Shown: positions 1 to 8,411 of the stretch, in pieces
How positions within the stretch are numbered: position 1 is the first letter of the stretch
Layout of the letters: each line of letters begins with the position of its first letter
Assembly (NCBI GenBank): GCA_003151475.1
Contig: PLXQ01000054.1
Span: 105,226-169,225 of the forward strand
Direction of reading: 5' to 3'
DNA: 64,000 nt
Source: Acidimicrobiaceae bacterium
Lineage (GTDB): Bacteria > Actinomycetota > Acidimicrobiia > Acidimicrobiales > UBA8190
Program-made: the position numbers and the translations under genes
Notes under the pieces: model-generated
The model's input: only the letters and a program-made list of their open reading frames with translations
Told to the model about the DNA's origin: nothing
The model's database searches: none

Positions 1-698
1 ATATAGCCGATGGCGTCGGCGATGTCCTCGGCCTCCATCCGTTCCATGCCGGCGAACCGCGTCCTCATCGTCTCGAGCACCTCGGGACGGTTATGTGACG
101 CCAATTCGGTGGACACGGCACCCGGTTCGACCAGCGACACCCGGACGTGGCGCTTGGTCACCTCCTGGCGCAGCGCCTCGCTGAAGGCGCCTACCCCGTG
201 CTTGGTCAGGTTGTAGACGCCGCTGCCGCTGCGCGCCACCCGTCCGGCCACCGAGCTGATGTTCACCATGTCCGCCACCCGACGGGGGCTGTCCTCGGCG
301 GCGCGCAGCAGGTGGGGCAGCGCGGCGTGGGCGCAGTAGAGCAGCCCGAGCACATTGATCTCCACCATCCGCTGCCATTCCGACACCGGTGCCCCCTCGA
401 CGGGGCCGAGCAGCATCACCCCGGCGTTGTTCACGAGCGTGTCGAGCCGGCCCAGCTCGGTCACCGTGCGCCCGACGGCGTCGATCGCCTGGCCTTCGTC
501 GGTGATGTCGGACTCGAGCACGAGCACGGTGCCGCCCTGCTTCCGGATCTCCCCGGCCAGTGTCTCCAGCCGGTCCCGCCGCCGGGCGGCGATGGCCACG
601 GTCGCACCCTGGGCCGCCAACGTCACCGCCGTGGCGGCGCCGATACCGCTCGACGCCCCCGTCACGAGCGCCACTGTTCCATCGAGTCTTTCGGTCAT
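1..698 (-). CDS. SDR-family oxidoreductase (3' end outside window)
   Basis: This is a short-chain dehydrogenase/reductase that should use NAD(P)H on an unknown alcohol or ketone in the cytoplasm. The first 232 codons are present. They show the Rossmann motif TGASSGIG near residue 12, NNAG near 90, a serine in NISS and the catalytic pair YNLTK. The C-terminus runs off the left edge. The ATG at 698 is preceded by AAGGAGAAGG, an excellent ribosome site that overlaps the stop codon of the upstream phosphoesterase gene, so the two are probably co-transcribed. The substrate cannot be told from sequence. Confidence 0.9.
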   Translation of the reverse strand, partial: MTERLDGTVALVTGASSGIGAATAVTLAAQGATVAIAARRRDRLETLAGEIRKQGGTVLVLESDITDEGQAIDAVGRTVTELGRLDTLVNNAGVMLLGPVEGAPVSEWQRMVEINVLGLLYCAHAALPHLLRAAEDSPRRVADMVNISSVAGRVARSGSGVYNLTKHGVGAFSEALRQEVTKRHVRVSLVEPGAVSTELASHNRPEVLETMRTRFAGMERMEAEDIADAIGY

Positions 699-708
699 TT
701 CCTTCTCC

Positions 709-1551
709 TTAGCTCAGGACTTCGCCGTTCACCATCAGGGGGATCAGAGGGACAGGAGCGGCATCGGCGCCGAAGTCGGGATCCACGCACACGATGTGCT
801 CGCCCCCCGGCCATGAGAAATCACTGTGTCGCTTCCCGGCATCGGTGGCGCCCAGTGCGGTGGTCCGACGGGGCAGGCCCGGCGCCCACGTCCCGCTCGT
901 CCAGCGCCGGGGACTGGCGTGCCCGTGGACCTGGCTGAACGGCAGCGGCTCCATGTCCCACGACAACAGCAGCTCGCGCGGCGACGCCCAGGCCACCCCG
1001 ACGGGAAGGCGCGGCTTCACCCCGAGCATCTCCCCGGCGGCGAAGGCCCGGTCGGGGTCGGCCGCCATCTCCTTGTTCAAAGAGCGGGCCGCGTCGGCGG
1101 GATCTTCCGGCCTCCCGATCACCTCCCATTTGACGCGCGTCAGCCCGGCGTGGGTCACGAGCGTGGGTCCGTACTCCACCGTGTCGAGCGCCACGGCCAT
1201 CCGGGCCCGGTCGGAGTCCACCCACCGCCGCAGTTCGGCCTGCACCTTCTTGGGCAGCGACTCGTGCCAGAAGTCGGGCCCCCCGAGGCCCTCCTGGGCC
1301 TCGTGGTTGCCGATCAGCTGGATCCACTGCTCCGGCGACCCCATCATCATCCGGTCGACGAGTGCCACCACCCCGGGGCTGTCGGGACCCTTGTGCACGA
1401 GATCACCGACCTGCACGACGACCAGATCGTCGGGCAGGCTGCCGTTCGTCGTGTCGGCCCCGAGCTCCTGCAGGCACCGACGCAGCACCCACGCGTGCCC
1501 CCCGACATCGCCGAGCACGGCGATCCGGTGCGGTGGTTGGAGTGTCGCCAC
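709..1551 (-). CDS. Calcineurin-like metallophosphoesterase (PPP phosphatase-like)
   Basis: The protein has the ordered metal-binding blocks of the calcineurin-like/serine-threonine phosphatase superfamily: GDVGGH (residues 14-19), GDLVHKG (from 49), IGNHEA near 80, a THAGLT block and a late VHGHA block. It is therefore likely a two-metal phosphoesterase; whether the substrate is a phosphoprotein or a small molecule is unknown. I chose the GTG at 1551 because homology begins just after it. The frame stays open far upstream, but that stretch overlaps the divergent serine hydrolase and reads as low-complexity arginine-rich shadow. It lies 10 bases upstream of the SDR start, so an operon is likely. 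Confidence 0.82.
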   Translation of the reverse strand: MATLQPPHRIAVLGDVGGHAWVLRRCLQELGADTTNGSLPDDLVVVQVGDLVHKGPDSPGVVALVDRMMMGSPEQWIQLIGNHEAQEGLGGPDFWHESLPKKVQAELRRWVDSDRARMAVALDTVEYGPTLVTHAGLTRVKWEVIGRPEDPADAARSLNKEMAADPDRAFAAGEMLGVKPRLPVGVAWASPRELLLSWDMEPLPFSQVHGHASPRRWTSGTWAPGLPRRTTALGATDAGKRHSDFSWPGGEHIVCVDPDFGADAAPVPLIPLMVNGEVLS

Positions 1552-1592
1552 GCCCGAGAGCGTACGGCTCGCGCCCGTGCCAGGCTGAACCG

Positions 1593-2678
1593 GTGGCCCT
1601 CCGGGACGTCTTTTCCGCTCCTCTGGTGGCCCTTCCGGCGCAGCCTCCCGACGTGCCTTGGCCGACCAGGGCCTGGCCCGTCGGCTCGCCCGCAGGCGTC
1701 TCTCTCGATCCTCTCCTGGACGATGCCTTCGACGACACCGGACCGCTGTCGCGCACCTACGCCGTCGTCGTCGTCCACGGCGGCCGACTGGTGGCCGAGC
1801 GCTACGCCGGTCTCGACCCCCGCACCACGGACACGGTTCCGGCTCCGGTTCCGGTGGGTCCGGACACCACCCTTCATTCGTGGTCGGTGGCCAAGTCGAT
1901 CCTCCACGGCGTCGTCGGCATCCTGGTGGGCGATCGACGCCTCGATCCCGCGGCACCGGCTCCCGTGCCGCAGTGGGCCGACCGGACCGATCCCCGCCGG
2001 GCCATCACCCTCGAGCAGCTGCTCGAGATGCGCGACGGGCTCGACTTCGCCGAGGACTACGTCGAGCGCGGTGTCTCCGATGTCATGGAGATGCTCTGGG
2101 GCTCGGGCCGCGCCAACGTCGCCGCCTTCGCCGCGGCGCGGCCCTTGGCATCAGCGCCGGGGGAGTTCTTTCACTACTCGAGCGGCACCACCAACATCGT
2201 CTCGGGCATCGTGGCCCGCGAGGTGGGGCCCGGTGAGCCTTACCGCCGCTTTCTCTCCGACCGTCTCTTCGGGCCCATCGGGGCCACCTCGGCTGTGGCC
2301 GATTTCGACGCGGCGGGAACCTGGGTGGCGTCGTCGACCCTCTACGCCACGGCGCGCGACTTCGCCCGCTTCGGCCTTCTTTACCTGCGCGACGGTGTCT
2401 GGGAGGGCCGGCGCCTTCTCCCCGAGCACTGGGTGGACCACGGTCGTCTTCCCCGGTCGGTCGATCCCGACGACGCCATGATCCACGGTGCCCACTGGTG
2501 GGTGGTCGGTGACGACCACGGCTCGTTCTGGGCCGCCGGCTACAGCGGCCAGTCGATCCTGCTCTGCCCCGCTCTCGACCTGATCGTCGTCAGGCTGGGC
2601 GACACCCCGACGGAGCGCTCGGCCGCCCTGACCCGCTGGAAAGCCGACGTGGTGGCGGCCTTCGCCGGGGCGGCCTGA
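1593..2678 (+). CDS. Serine hydrolase, beta-lactamase (class C/PBP4*) family
   Basis: This is a class C beta-lactamase-fold hydrolase. The SxxK nucleophile motif is SVAK (Ser98, Lys101), followed by a YSS block (the YxN position) after residue 185 and a GYSGQ segment in place of KTG. About 361 residues long, with no clear signal peptide, so it is probably cytoplasmic and more likely an esterase or peptidase than an antibiotic-degrading enzyme. The start is uncertain: GTG 1593 leaves a 41-base gap from the divergent phosphoesterase start, whereas upstream starts would overlap it. It stands alone as a transcription unit. Confidence 0.82.
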   Translation: MALRDVFSAPLVALPAQPPDVPWPTRAWPVGSPAGVSLDPLLDDAFDDTGPLSRTYAVVVVHGGRLVAERYAGLDPRTTDTVPAPVPVGPDTTLHSWSVAKSILHGVVGILVGDRRLDPAAPAPVPQWADRTDPRRAITLEQLLEMRDGLDFAEDYVERGVSDVMEMLWGSGRANVAAFAAARPLASAPGEFFHYSSGTTNIVSGIVAREVGPGEPYRRFLSDRLFGPIGATSAVADFDAAGTWVASSTLYATARDFARFGLLYLRDGVWEGRRLLPEHWVDHGRLPRSVDPDDAMIHGAHWWVVGDDHGSFWAAGYSGQSILLCPALDLIVVRLGDTPTERSAALTRWKADVVAAFAGAA

Positions 2679-2737
2679 GGCCGGGCTTAGGGGCGGACGC
2701 GGCTTCTGGGTTGCCGGGCTTCAGGGTTGCCGGGGCG

Positions 2738-3574
2738 TCAGGGCAGAAGAAGGGTGGCCAGGCGGCGGGCGGTGACGCCGAGCCCGACGACGCCCATGAT
2801 GCCGAGGTACACGGCGTGGCCGAGGATGGACCACGAGAACAGTCCGGCGTCGAGCCCCCGGATCATGGCCACCCCCTGGTACAGAGGCGTGCACCGCACG
2901 ACCACCTGCAGCCACGCCGGGTACACGGACAGCGGATAGAAGGTGGCCGAGAACAGAAAGAGCGGAATGATGGCGAGCGACACCTTGTCGAAGTCCTGCC
3001 AGCTGCGCATGTACGAGGTGGCTGCCATCCCCACCCCGGCGAAGGCAAAGGTCGTCAGGACGGCGGCGGGGAAGCACAAGATGGCCCACGGGGTGAGCAC
3101 GTATCCGAATCCCGCCATGGCCCCGAGGAAGGCGGCGGAGTAGATCGAGCCGCGCATGAGGGCCCAAGCCAGTTCCCCGAGAGCGATGTCGGTCGGCGCC
3201 AGCGGCGTCGACAGCATGGCGTCGTAGGTCTTGGCGATCCTCAGCTTGAAGAAGATGTTGAACGTCGAATCGAACACGGCGCCGTTCATGGCCGATGACG
3301 CCAGCAGTCCGGGTGCCACGTAGGCGGTGTAGGCCACCGTGTGTCCACCGAGGGGGAGGTGCCCCACGAGCTTGTTCAGTCCCACACCGATGGACAGCAG
3401 ATAGAAGAAGGGCTCGAAGAAACCGGAGACGAAGAAGACCCAACCGCGCCGGTAGACGAGGATGTTCCTTTCCACCACCTTCCGGGCCCGCCGACCGCTC
3501 AAAAACAGAGCCGGAGTGATCCGCAGCGGCAGAGCGGCCGAGCCGTTCTGCGGCAGAGCGGTCGAACCGCTCAT
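2738..3574 (-). CDS. ABC-2 type transporter permease (DrrB/NodJ-like), second permease of the pair
   Basis: An integral membrane permease with about six hydrophobic segments and the ABC-2 signature region late in the protein (SATFYPLSVYPAWLQ). It resembles DrrB/NodJ exporters for drugs, lipids or lipo-oligosaccharides. It is the last gene of a four-gene operon and follows the related permease by 37 bases; the two probably form a heterodimer with the ATPase. The start may be ATG 3574 (GGTGAGG upstream) or GTG 3583. The substrate is unknown. Confidence 0.88.
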   Translation of the reverse strand: MSGSTALPQNGSAALPLRITPALFLSGRRARKVVERNILVYRRGWVFFVSGFFEPFFYLLSIGVGLNKLVGHLPLGGHTVAYTAYVAPGLLASSAMNGAVFDSTFNIFFKLRIAKTYDAMLSTPLAPTDIALGELAWALMRGSIYSAAFLGAMAGFGYVLTPWAILCFPAAVLTTFAFAGVGMAATSYMRSWQDFDKVSLAIIPLFLFSATFYPLSVYPAWLQVVVRCTPLYQGVAMIRGLDAGLFSWSILGHAVYLGIMGVVGLGVTARRLATLLLP

Positions 3575-3611
3575 CTGAGGCACCTCACCGGTCGTGCCTC
3601 ACCCGTGGGCC

Positions 3612-4451
3612 TCACGTGACGAGCCGGCGACGGAAGCTCCGGCGGGCCAAGGCGAAGCCGAGCACGGTCAGGGCCACCAGGTAGGTGCCGTGGGCGACGT
3701 CCGGTCCGGCGTCGAGATGGCCCAGGGTGAGAGCCCGGCACAGTGCCACCCCGTGGTAGAGCGGCGTGGCCTCGGCCACGATCTGGAGCCATCCCGCCAG
3801 CTGGGTGACGGGGAAGAACGTCCCGGAGAAGAGAAAAAGCGGGATCAGCCCGAAGCGGTACAGGGCGGAGAAACCGGCGTCGTTCATCTGGGTGGCGGCG
3901 AAGGCGGCGATGGGTGCGGCGAAGGCCATCCCCGTGAGCACGCCGGCGGGAATGGCCAGTAAGGCGAACGGGGAGTGCACGGTCCCGAAGAGCGCCATGA
4001 TGGCCAGGTAGATGGCTGACACCGCCGTCAAGCGCAGCGCGATCCAGGCCAGGTGCCCGATGAGGACATCGACGACGCCGAGCGGCGTGGCCAGCATGGC
4101 GAAGTACGTCCGCATCCATTTGATGGCACCCATGACCGGGTACATGGCCTCGTTGCCCCCGATCTGCATGGCGGTGGCCGCCATCAACCCGGGGGCGAGG
4201 AAGTCGATGTACTTCACGCCGTCGACGGTGTGGGCGTGATGGTTCACCAGGGATCCGAGTCCCACTCCAATGGCCGACAGGTAGAGCACCGGGTAGAGGA
4301 AGCTGGTGGTGATCGACCCCCGCCACGTCCGCTTGTACTGATACAGCCAGTAGCCGAGGGCACGGGCCCACGGTGGCGTCGCCATCCGTCGTCGGGTTCT
4401 CTGCGGCCCCGGGTCGGGAACCGGGGCCCGTGTGGCGGCAGGAACGGTCAT
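3612..4451 (-). CDS. ABC-2 type transporter permease (DrrB/NodJ-like), first permease of the pair
   Basis: A homologue of the neighbouring permease, with the same order of hydrophobic segments and the matching SGTFFPVTQLAGWLQ region, suggesting a tandem duplication that gave a heterodimeric exporter. The ATG at 4451 overlaps the stop of the ATPase gene as ATGA, which fixes the start and implies translational coupling. An upstream in-frame start at 4532 would overlap the ATPase gene much further and is less likely. It acts in the cytoplasmic membrane with the ATPase encoded at 4448-5419. Confidence 0.9.
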   Translation of the reverse strand: MTVPAATRAPVPDPGPQRTRRRMATPPWARALGYWLYQYKRTWRGSITTSFLYPVLYLSAIGVGLGSLVNHHAHTVDGVKYIDFLAPGLMAATAMQIGGNEAMYPVMGAIKWMRTYFAMLATPLGVVDVLIGHLAWIALRLTAVSAIYLAIMALFGTVHSPFALLAIPAGVLTGMAFAAPIAAFAATQMNDAGFSALYRFGLIPLFLFSGTFFPVTQLAGWLQIVAEATPLYHGVALCRALTLGHLDAGPDVAHGTYLVALTVLGFALARRSFRRRLVT

Positions 4452-5419
4452 TCGACCAGGGACCGGCCGGTCAGCCGGAGAAAGACGTCTTCCAAGGTGG
4501 AGCGCCGCACGAGGGAACTGTCGGGGTGACATCCGAGCGAGTGGACCTCGGCCAGAGTGCCGTCGCCGTCATCGGTGTAGAGCAGAAGCCGGTCGGGGAG
4601 AATCTCCAACCTCCCGACCAAGCCGTCGAGCTTGGCCGCCATGGCTTCATTCTCCGTGGGGCTGAAGCGCAGCTCGACCACCTCGCGCGTCGAGTAGCGG
4701 GCGATGAGGGCGGCCGGGCTGTCCTCGGCCGCCACCTTGCCCCTGTCCATGACGGCCAGCCGGTCGCAGAGCTGTTCGGCTTCGTCCATGTAATGCGTGG
4801 TGATCACCAAGGTCACGCCCTGGAGCTTCAGCCGGTAGAGCCGGTCCCACAGCAGATGGCGCGCCTGCGGGTCCAGACCCGTTGTCGGCTCGTCGAGTAT
4901 CAGCAGCTCGGGTTCGGACACGAGCGCCCGGGCGATGGTCAGCCGTCGCTTCATTCCTCCCGACAGCGGCTCGACCTTGTCGTGGGCCCGGTCGGCCAAC
5001 TGCGAGAACTCGAGCAGCGCCTCGGCCCGCTGCCGGATGACCCGACGGGGCAGGTCGAAGTAGCGGCCGTAGATCATCAGGTTGTCGAGGACGGTCAGCT
5101 CGAGATCGAGCGTGTCCTCCTGCGGGACATGACCGATCCGGCTCCGGATCCGGGCCCCGTCGGTGGCCGGGTCCATGCCGAGGACGCGCAACGTGCCCTC
5201 CGATACCGGAGACATGCAGGCGATCATCCGCATCGTCGAGGTCTTGCCCGCCCCGTTCGGACCAAGCAGCCCGTATGACTCGCCCCGGGCGATCTCGAAG
5301 TCGATGTCGTCCACGGCCACGAAGTCCCCGAACCTCTTGACCAGCCCGTGGGCCGAGACCATGGGCTCCCCGTCACGCAACGTGGACGTGACTCGAGAGA
5401 GCTCCTCGGAACCGGGCAT
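4448..5419 (-). CDS. ABC transporter ATP-binding protein (DrrA/NodI-like)
   Basis: The nucleotide-binding subunit of the exporter. It shows Walker A GPNGAGKT (53-60), the Q-loop VPQED, signature LSGGM (152-156), Walker B LLILDEP followed by the D-loop, and the switch histidine in ITTHYMDEAEQ. The C-terminal DrrA-type extension of about 90 residues is present. It pairs with the two permeases downstream and starts 9 bases after the FhuF-like gene, so reductase and exporter look like one operon. DrrA/NodI relatives export drugs or lipo-oligosaccharides; the cargo here is not known. Confidence 0.93.
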   Translation of the reverse strand: MPGSEELSRVTSTLRDGEPMVSAHGLVKRFGDFVAVDDIDFEIARGESYGLLGPNGAGKTSTMRMIACMSPVSEGTLRVLGMDPATDGARIRSRIGHVPQEDTLDLELTVLDNLMIYGRYFDLPRRVIRQRAEALLEFSQLADRAHDKVEPLSGGMKRRLTIARALVSEPELLILDEPTTGLDPQARHLLWDRLYRLKLQGVTLVITTHYMDEAEQLCDRLAVMDRGKVAAEDSPAALIARYSTREVVELRFSPTENEAMAAKLDGLVGRLEILPDRLLLYTDDGDGTLAEVHSLGCHPDSSLVRRSTLEDVFLRLTGRSLVE

Positions 5420-5428
5420 CGGGCCAAA

Positions 5429-6328
5429 CTACCCGTCCGTCCGCCGCCCTCCGAGCGAGTCCCGATAGGCCTGGCGGCGTTGTGCGGTCGGGGTCCGGCT
5501 GCAGTCGGCACAACGGACGGCGCCGGGCAGCCGGTCGATGAGGCAGCAACTCGTCCGCTCCCAGAACCAGCCGTGGCGACCGCCGTCGTCGATGACCCAG
5601 AACGAGCCCAGCCCCTGCAAATCGGGCGGGGCCAAGGCGAAGAAGCGTTCACCCAGTGACTCCACCCACGGACCCAGGCATCCCTCCATCGTCCGAAAGG
5701 CGGTGGCGGCGGAGGAGGCGACGTTGCCCCACAGAAGCCGTTCGCCGATGGGGACGCCGAGGCCCGTACGCACCGACTCGACCAGGGCCCGCAGGTGCTG
5801 GTCGATGGCCCGGTCGAGGATGAAGCGAAGAGAAACAGCGAGACCTTCCGGATCGTGGCGGAGCGAGGCGGCGCCGTCTGTCTCGCTCCAGGGATCGAGA
5901 ACCAGGACCGTCGGATCGAGAAAGGCCACGAGTGACGGCCAGCTCCCGTTCAGGCCGATGGCCATACCCGCCGCCGACGTGTCGGGCACGACGCCGGACG
6001 CGGTGAGGCAGGCGACCGCCAGTGTCAGTACCCGGTACGAATATCCCTGGACAAACACCGACGCCGCCACCACGGGGTCGTCTGTCGCCATCCCTGGTCC
6101 CGTCGACCGGATGACCGCTCCGAGCCACCGGGGATCGTCGATCAGGGACTGGCTAGTCATCCACTCCCGGTCGGCGGGGACGGGTCGATCGGAACCGGGT
6201 GCGGGGGCCCGGTCCCCCGGGAGATCGGGGTTGATCTGGGCCGAGAGGTAAGGCACAAGGCGGGTGACACGCTCGAGGGCACCGGCCAAGGCGTCCATCG
6301 CCTGCTCACCCACGACCATCTCCGGCAT
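5429..6328 (-). CDS. FhuF-like [2Fe-2S] ferric reductase
   Basis: The C-terminus carries the exact FhuF pattern C-C-x10-C-x2-C (Cys261, 262, 273, 276), which in that family binds an unusual [2Fe-2S] cluster and reduces ferric siderophores in the cytoplasm. The N-terminal 240 residues resemble the IucA/IucC-FhuF fold in a general way (WGNVASS segment). It is first in an operon with an ABC-2 exporter rather than an importer, which is unusual. The start may be ATG 6328 or ATG 6349; TATAAA lies between them. The ferric reductase role is inferred from the cysteine motif. Confidence 0.75.
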   Translation of the reverse strand: MPEMVVGEQAMDALAGALERVTRLVPYLSAQINPDLPGDRAPAPGSDRPVPADREWMTSQSLIDDPRWLGAVIRSTGPGMATDDPVVAASVFVQGYSYRVLTLAVACLTASGVVPDTSAAGMAIGLNGSWPSLVAFLDPTVLVLDPWSETDGAASLRHDPEGLAVSLRFILDRAIDQHLRALVESVRTGLGVPIGERLLWGNVASSAATAFRTMEGCLGPWVESLGERFFALAPPDLQGLGSFWVIDDGGRHGWFWERTSCCLIDRLPGAVRCADCSRTPTAQRRQAYRDSLGGRRTDG

Positions 6329-6388
6329 GGTCCATTTATACGGCCCCATTGCCGGGCGGGCCTACGGATGGCGCGCGAGAGTGTGGCC

Positions 6389-6805
6389 ATGGCCGAAGCT
6401 GAAGACTGGAATACGAAGATCATCGAAGAGTTCCGCGCCAACGGGGGCAAGGTCGGTGGCCAGTTCGAAGGGGCCCCGCTGCTTCTCCTCCACAGCACCG
6501 GGGCCAAGTCGGGCCAGGAGCGCGTGCACCCGATGATGTACCGCGAGGTGGGTGACGACATCGCCGTCTTCGCCTCGAAGGCGGGAGCGCCGACCAATCC
6601 GGACTGGTACCACAACCTCGTGGCCCACCCCCAGGCGAAGGCCGAGATCGGCACCGAGAGCGTGTCCGTGACCGCCCGCGAGGCCAAGGGCGAGGAGCAG
6701 ACGAAGATCTGGGAGAATCAGAAAAAGGACTTCCCCGGCTTCGCCGACTACGAGAAGAGCACGACGCGTCAGATCCCCGTCGTGATCCTCGAGCGGACCG
6801 GCTGA
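6389..6805 (+). CDS. DDN-like F420-dependent nitroreductase family protein
   Basis: About 138 residues of the deazaflavin-dependent nitroreductase (DDN/DUF385) family: an N-terminal helix with NTKIIEEFRANGGKVGG, the LLLLHSTGAKSG strand-turn that contacts the cofactor phosphate, and the NPDWYHNLVAHP block. Family members bind F420 (some bind FMN or heme) and reduce quinones or nitro compounds at the membrane. The start is uncertain (ATG 6368 or 6389); homologues usually begin close to the EDWNTK segment. It is divergent from the FhuF-exporter operon. Confidence 0.85.
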   Translation: MAEAEDWNTKIIEEFRANGGKVGGQFEGAPLLLLHSTGAKSGQERVHPMMYREVGDDIAVFASKAGAPTNPDWYHNLVAHPQAKAEIGTESVSVTAREAKGEEQTKIWENQKKDFPGFADYEKSTTRQIPVVILERTG

Positions 6806-6832
6806 CGACGCACGCTTACCGGCGCGGCAGGA

Positions 6833-8332
6833 TCATCGTGGCTGCGTCAGGTCGGAAGAAACCGGATTGCGTTTCCCCGCAGGCGCCCTCAGGGCAATCA
6901 CACCCAGCCAGCCGAGAAGGACTATTCCGGAGAACCACCAGAACGGTCCCGGCACCACCGTGCTTCCCGCCATCATCGTCACCAGCACGAGGACACCGGC
7001 CCGCTCGGAGAGCCGACTCAGGCCCCCACAGGCAAGAAACACGATGGCCCATGCCAGATACCAAGGCTCAGGCTTCGGATTGGTCACTGCCAACGCCGCG
7101 AACGCCCAGCCGAGACCGACCGTCCACCGTGCCGCCGTCCGCGTCCCGATGACGAGGAAGATGGCCAGGATCAGCCCTCCTATTTCAATGGCGTCGACGG
7201 GGCCGCCCGTCTTGGCACCGAGGAAGCGGGCTCCGAGAGACCACGGCCCGGGCACCGATCCATAGGAGAGCGCCGGTCTCACCCATCCGAATCCGCCTCC
7301 CACCGTCAGCCCGCTCACGACGAACACGGCGACCACGGCGCCGGCGGCGGTCAGGAATCCCTTCGTCCGTTGGCGCCACTCGCTGTTCCATCCCCACCAA
7401 GCCACGGCCCCTACGGCGAGAAGCGCACTCGGTTTGACGGCGGCGCCGAGGGCACACAACACGATCCCCCAATACCGATTCCCGCAGAGAGCAAGCGCAA
7501 CCCCGCTCACCGTCAGCCCGAGCATGAGAGCGTCGTTGTGGATGCCACCGACGAGGATCAGGAGTACGGCCGGATTGGCCGCACCGACGAGCGCCGCCAC
7601 CGTGGCCTTTCCGCCCCGCTGTAAGACGATGCGGTGGATGCCCCACGCGCAAAGCGCGAGCCCAAGCACGGCGGTCACCCGCCAGCACTCCGCTGCCACC
7701 CACGGCCGACCACCGGAGATCCGGACGAACAAGGCCGAGAGATTGAGCGCGCCAGGTCCGTAGTACGACGGTCGGGACGCCCATTTGGCGTCGACGGCCA
7801 ACGTCCACACTGAATGCCCGAGCAATGACGGCGGGCTGTATCCGCCCAACCCAGCCACCACCATCTTGCCCTGGGCGCCGGAGAGCCAGACATCCTGGCT
7901 GGCGAAGGGACTGGCCAACAGCATCGGCGCCACCCACGCTCCGACCATGCACCACAGCCGCGTCAGCCCGAGAGTCGGACGGGCGCGCACTCGACGCCAC
8001 GCCGACGCCCACGCCCAGGCGAGAAGGCCGACCCCGACAACGATAAGCGCGGTGGTGAGCAGCCTGCCGGGGCCCAACCCCGGGGTCTGGTCGGCCAGCT
8101 GGGCCCATTCCGGCACCACCGGACCCTCCCAACCTGGCGCCGGACCCGATCCCGCCAGTGGCCACAGACCGGCGGCGTGGGGGCCGAAGGGGGAACCGGG
8201 AAGATTGCTTCCCAATGCCAGGACCATCGAACCGGTGACGCCCACCAGGACCGGCAGCGTCAGGGAGGCTCTGGGGACATCTACCGCACCGGAGTCAGGT
8301 GTGGCAGAGGTCAGCACCGGGTTCGCAGACAT
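6833..8332 (-). CDS. MptB-like polyprenyl-phosphomannose-dependent mannosyltransferase (GT-C)
   Basis: A polytopic protein of about 12 membrane segments with the GT-C traits of the actinobacterial MptA/MptB family: an extracytoplasmic acidic segment after the first helices (SPFASQDVW), a NPAVLLILVGGIHNDALM block, a KPSALL block and a NPKPEPWYLAW block. The family extends alpha-1,6-mannan chains of lipomannan from polyprenyl-phosphomannose outside the membrane. I chose ATG 8332 because homology starts there; the frame stays open to 8464 but would collide with the divergent gene. It is paired head-to-head with a second GT-C gene. Confidence 0.82.
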   Translation of the reverse strand: MSANPVLTSATPDSGAVDVPRASLTLPVLVGVTGSMVLALGSNLPGSPFGPHAAGLWPLAGSGPAPGWEGPVVPEWAQLADQTPGLGPGRLLTTALIVVGVGLLAWAWASAWRRVRARPTLGLTRLWCMVGAWVAPMLLASPFASQDVWLSGAQGKMVVAGLGGYSPPSLLGHSVWTLAVDAKWASRPSYYGPGALNLSALFVRISGGRPWVAAECWRVTAVLGLALCAWGIHRIVLQRGGKATVAALVGAANPAVLLILVGGIHNDALMLGLTVSGVALALCGNRYWGIVLCALGAAVKPSALLAVGAVAWWGWNSEWRQRTKGFLTAAGAVVAVFVVSGLTVGGGFGWVRPALSYGSVPGPWSLGARFLGAKTGGPVDAIEIGGLILAIFLVIGTRTAARWTVGLGWAFAALAVTNPKPEPWYLAWAIVFLACGGLSRLSERAGVLVLVTMMAGSTVVPGPFWWFSGIVLLGWLGVIALRAPAGKRNPVSSDLTQPR

Positions 8333-8411
8333 GTTGACAATATCGCCGCCCATCCACTCCTTCTTGACCTTTCTGTCGTCGCCGCTCCGATTGCCACGAG
8401 CGACAGGCACA

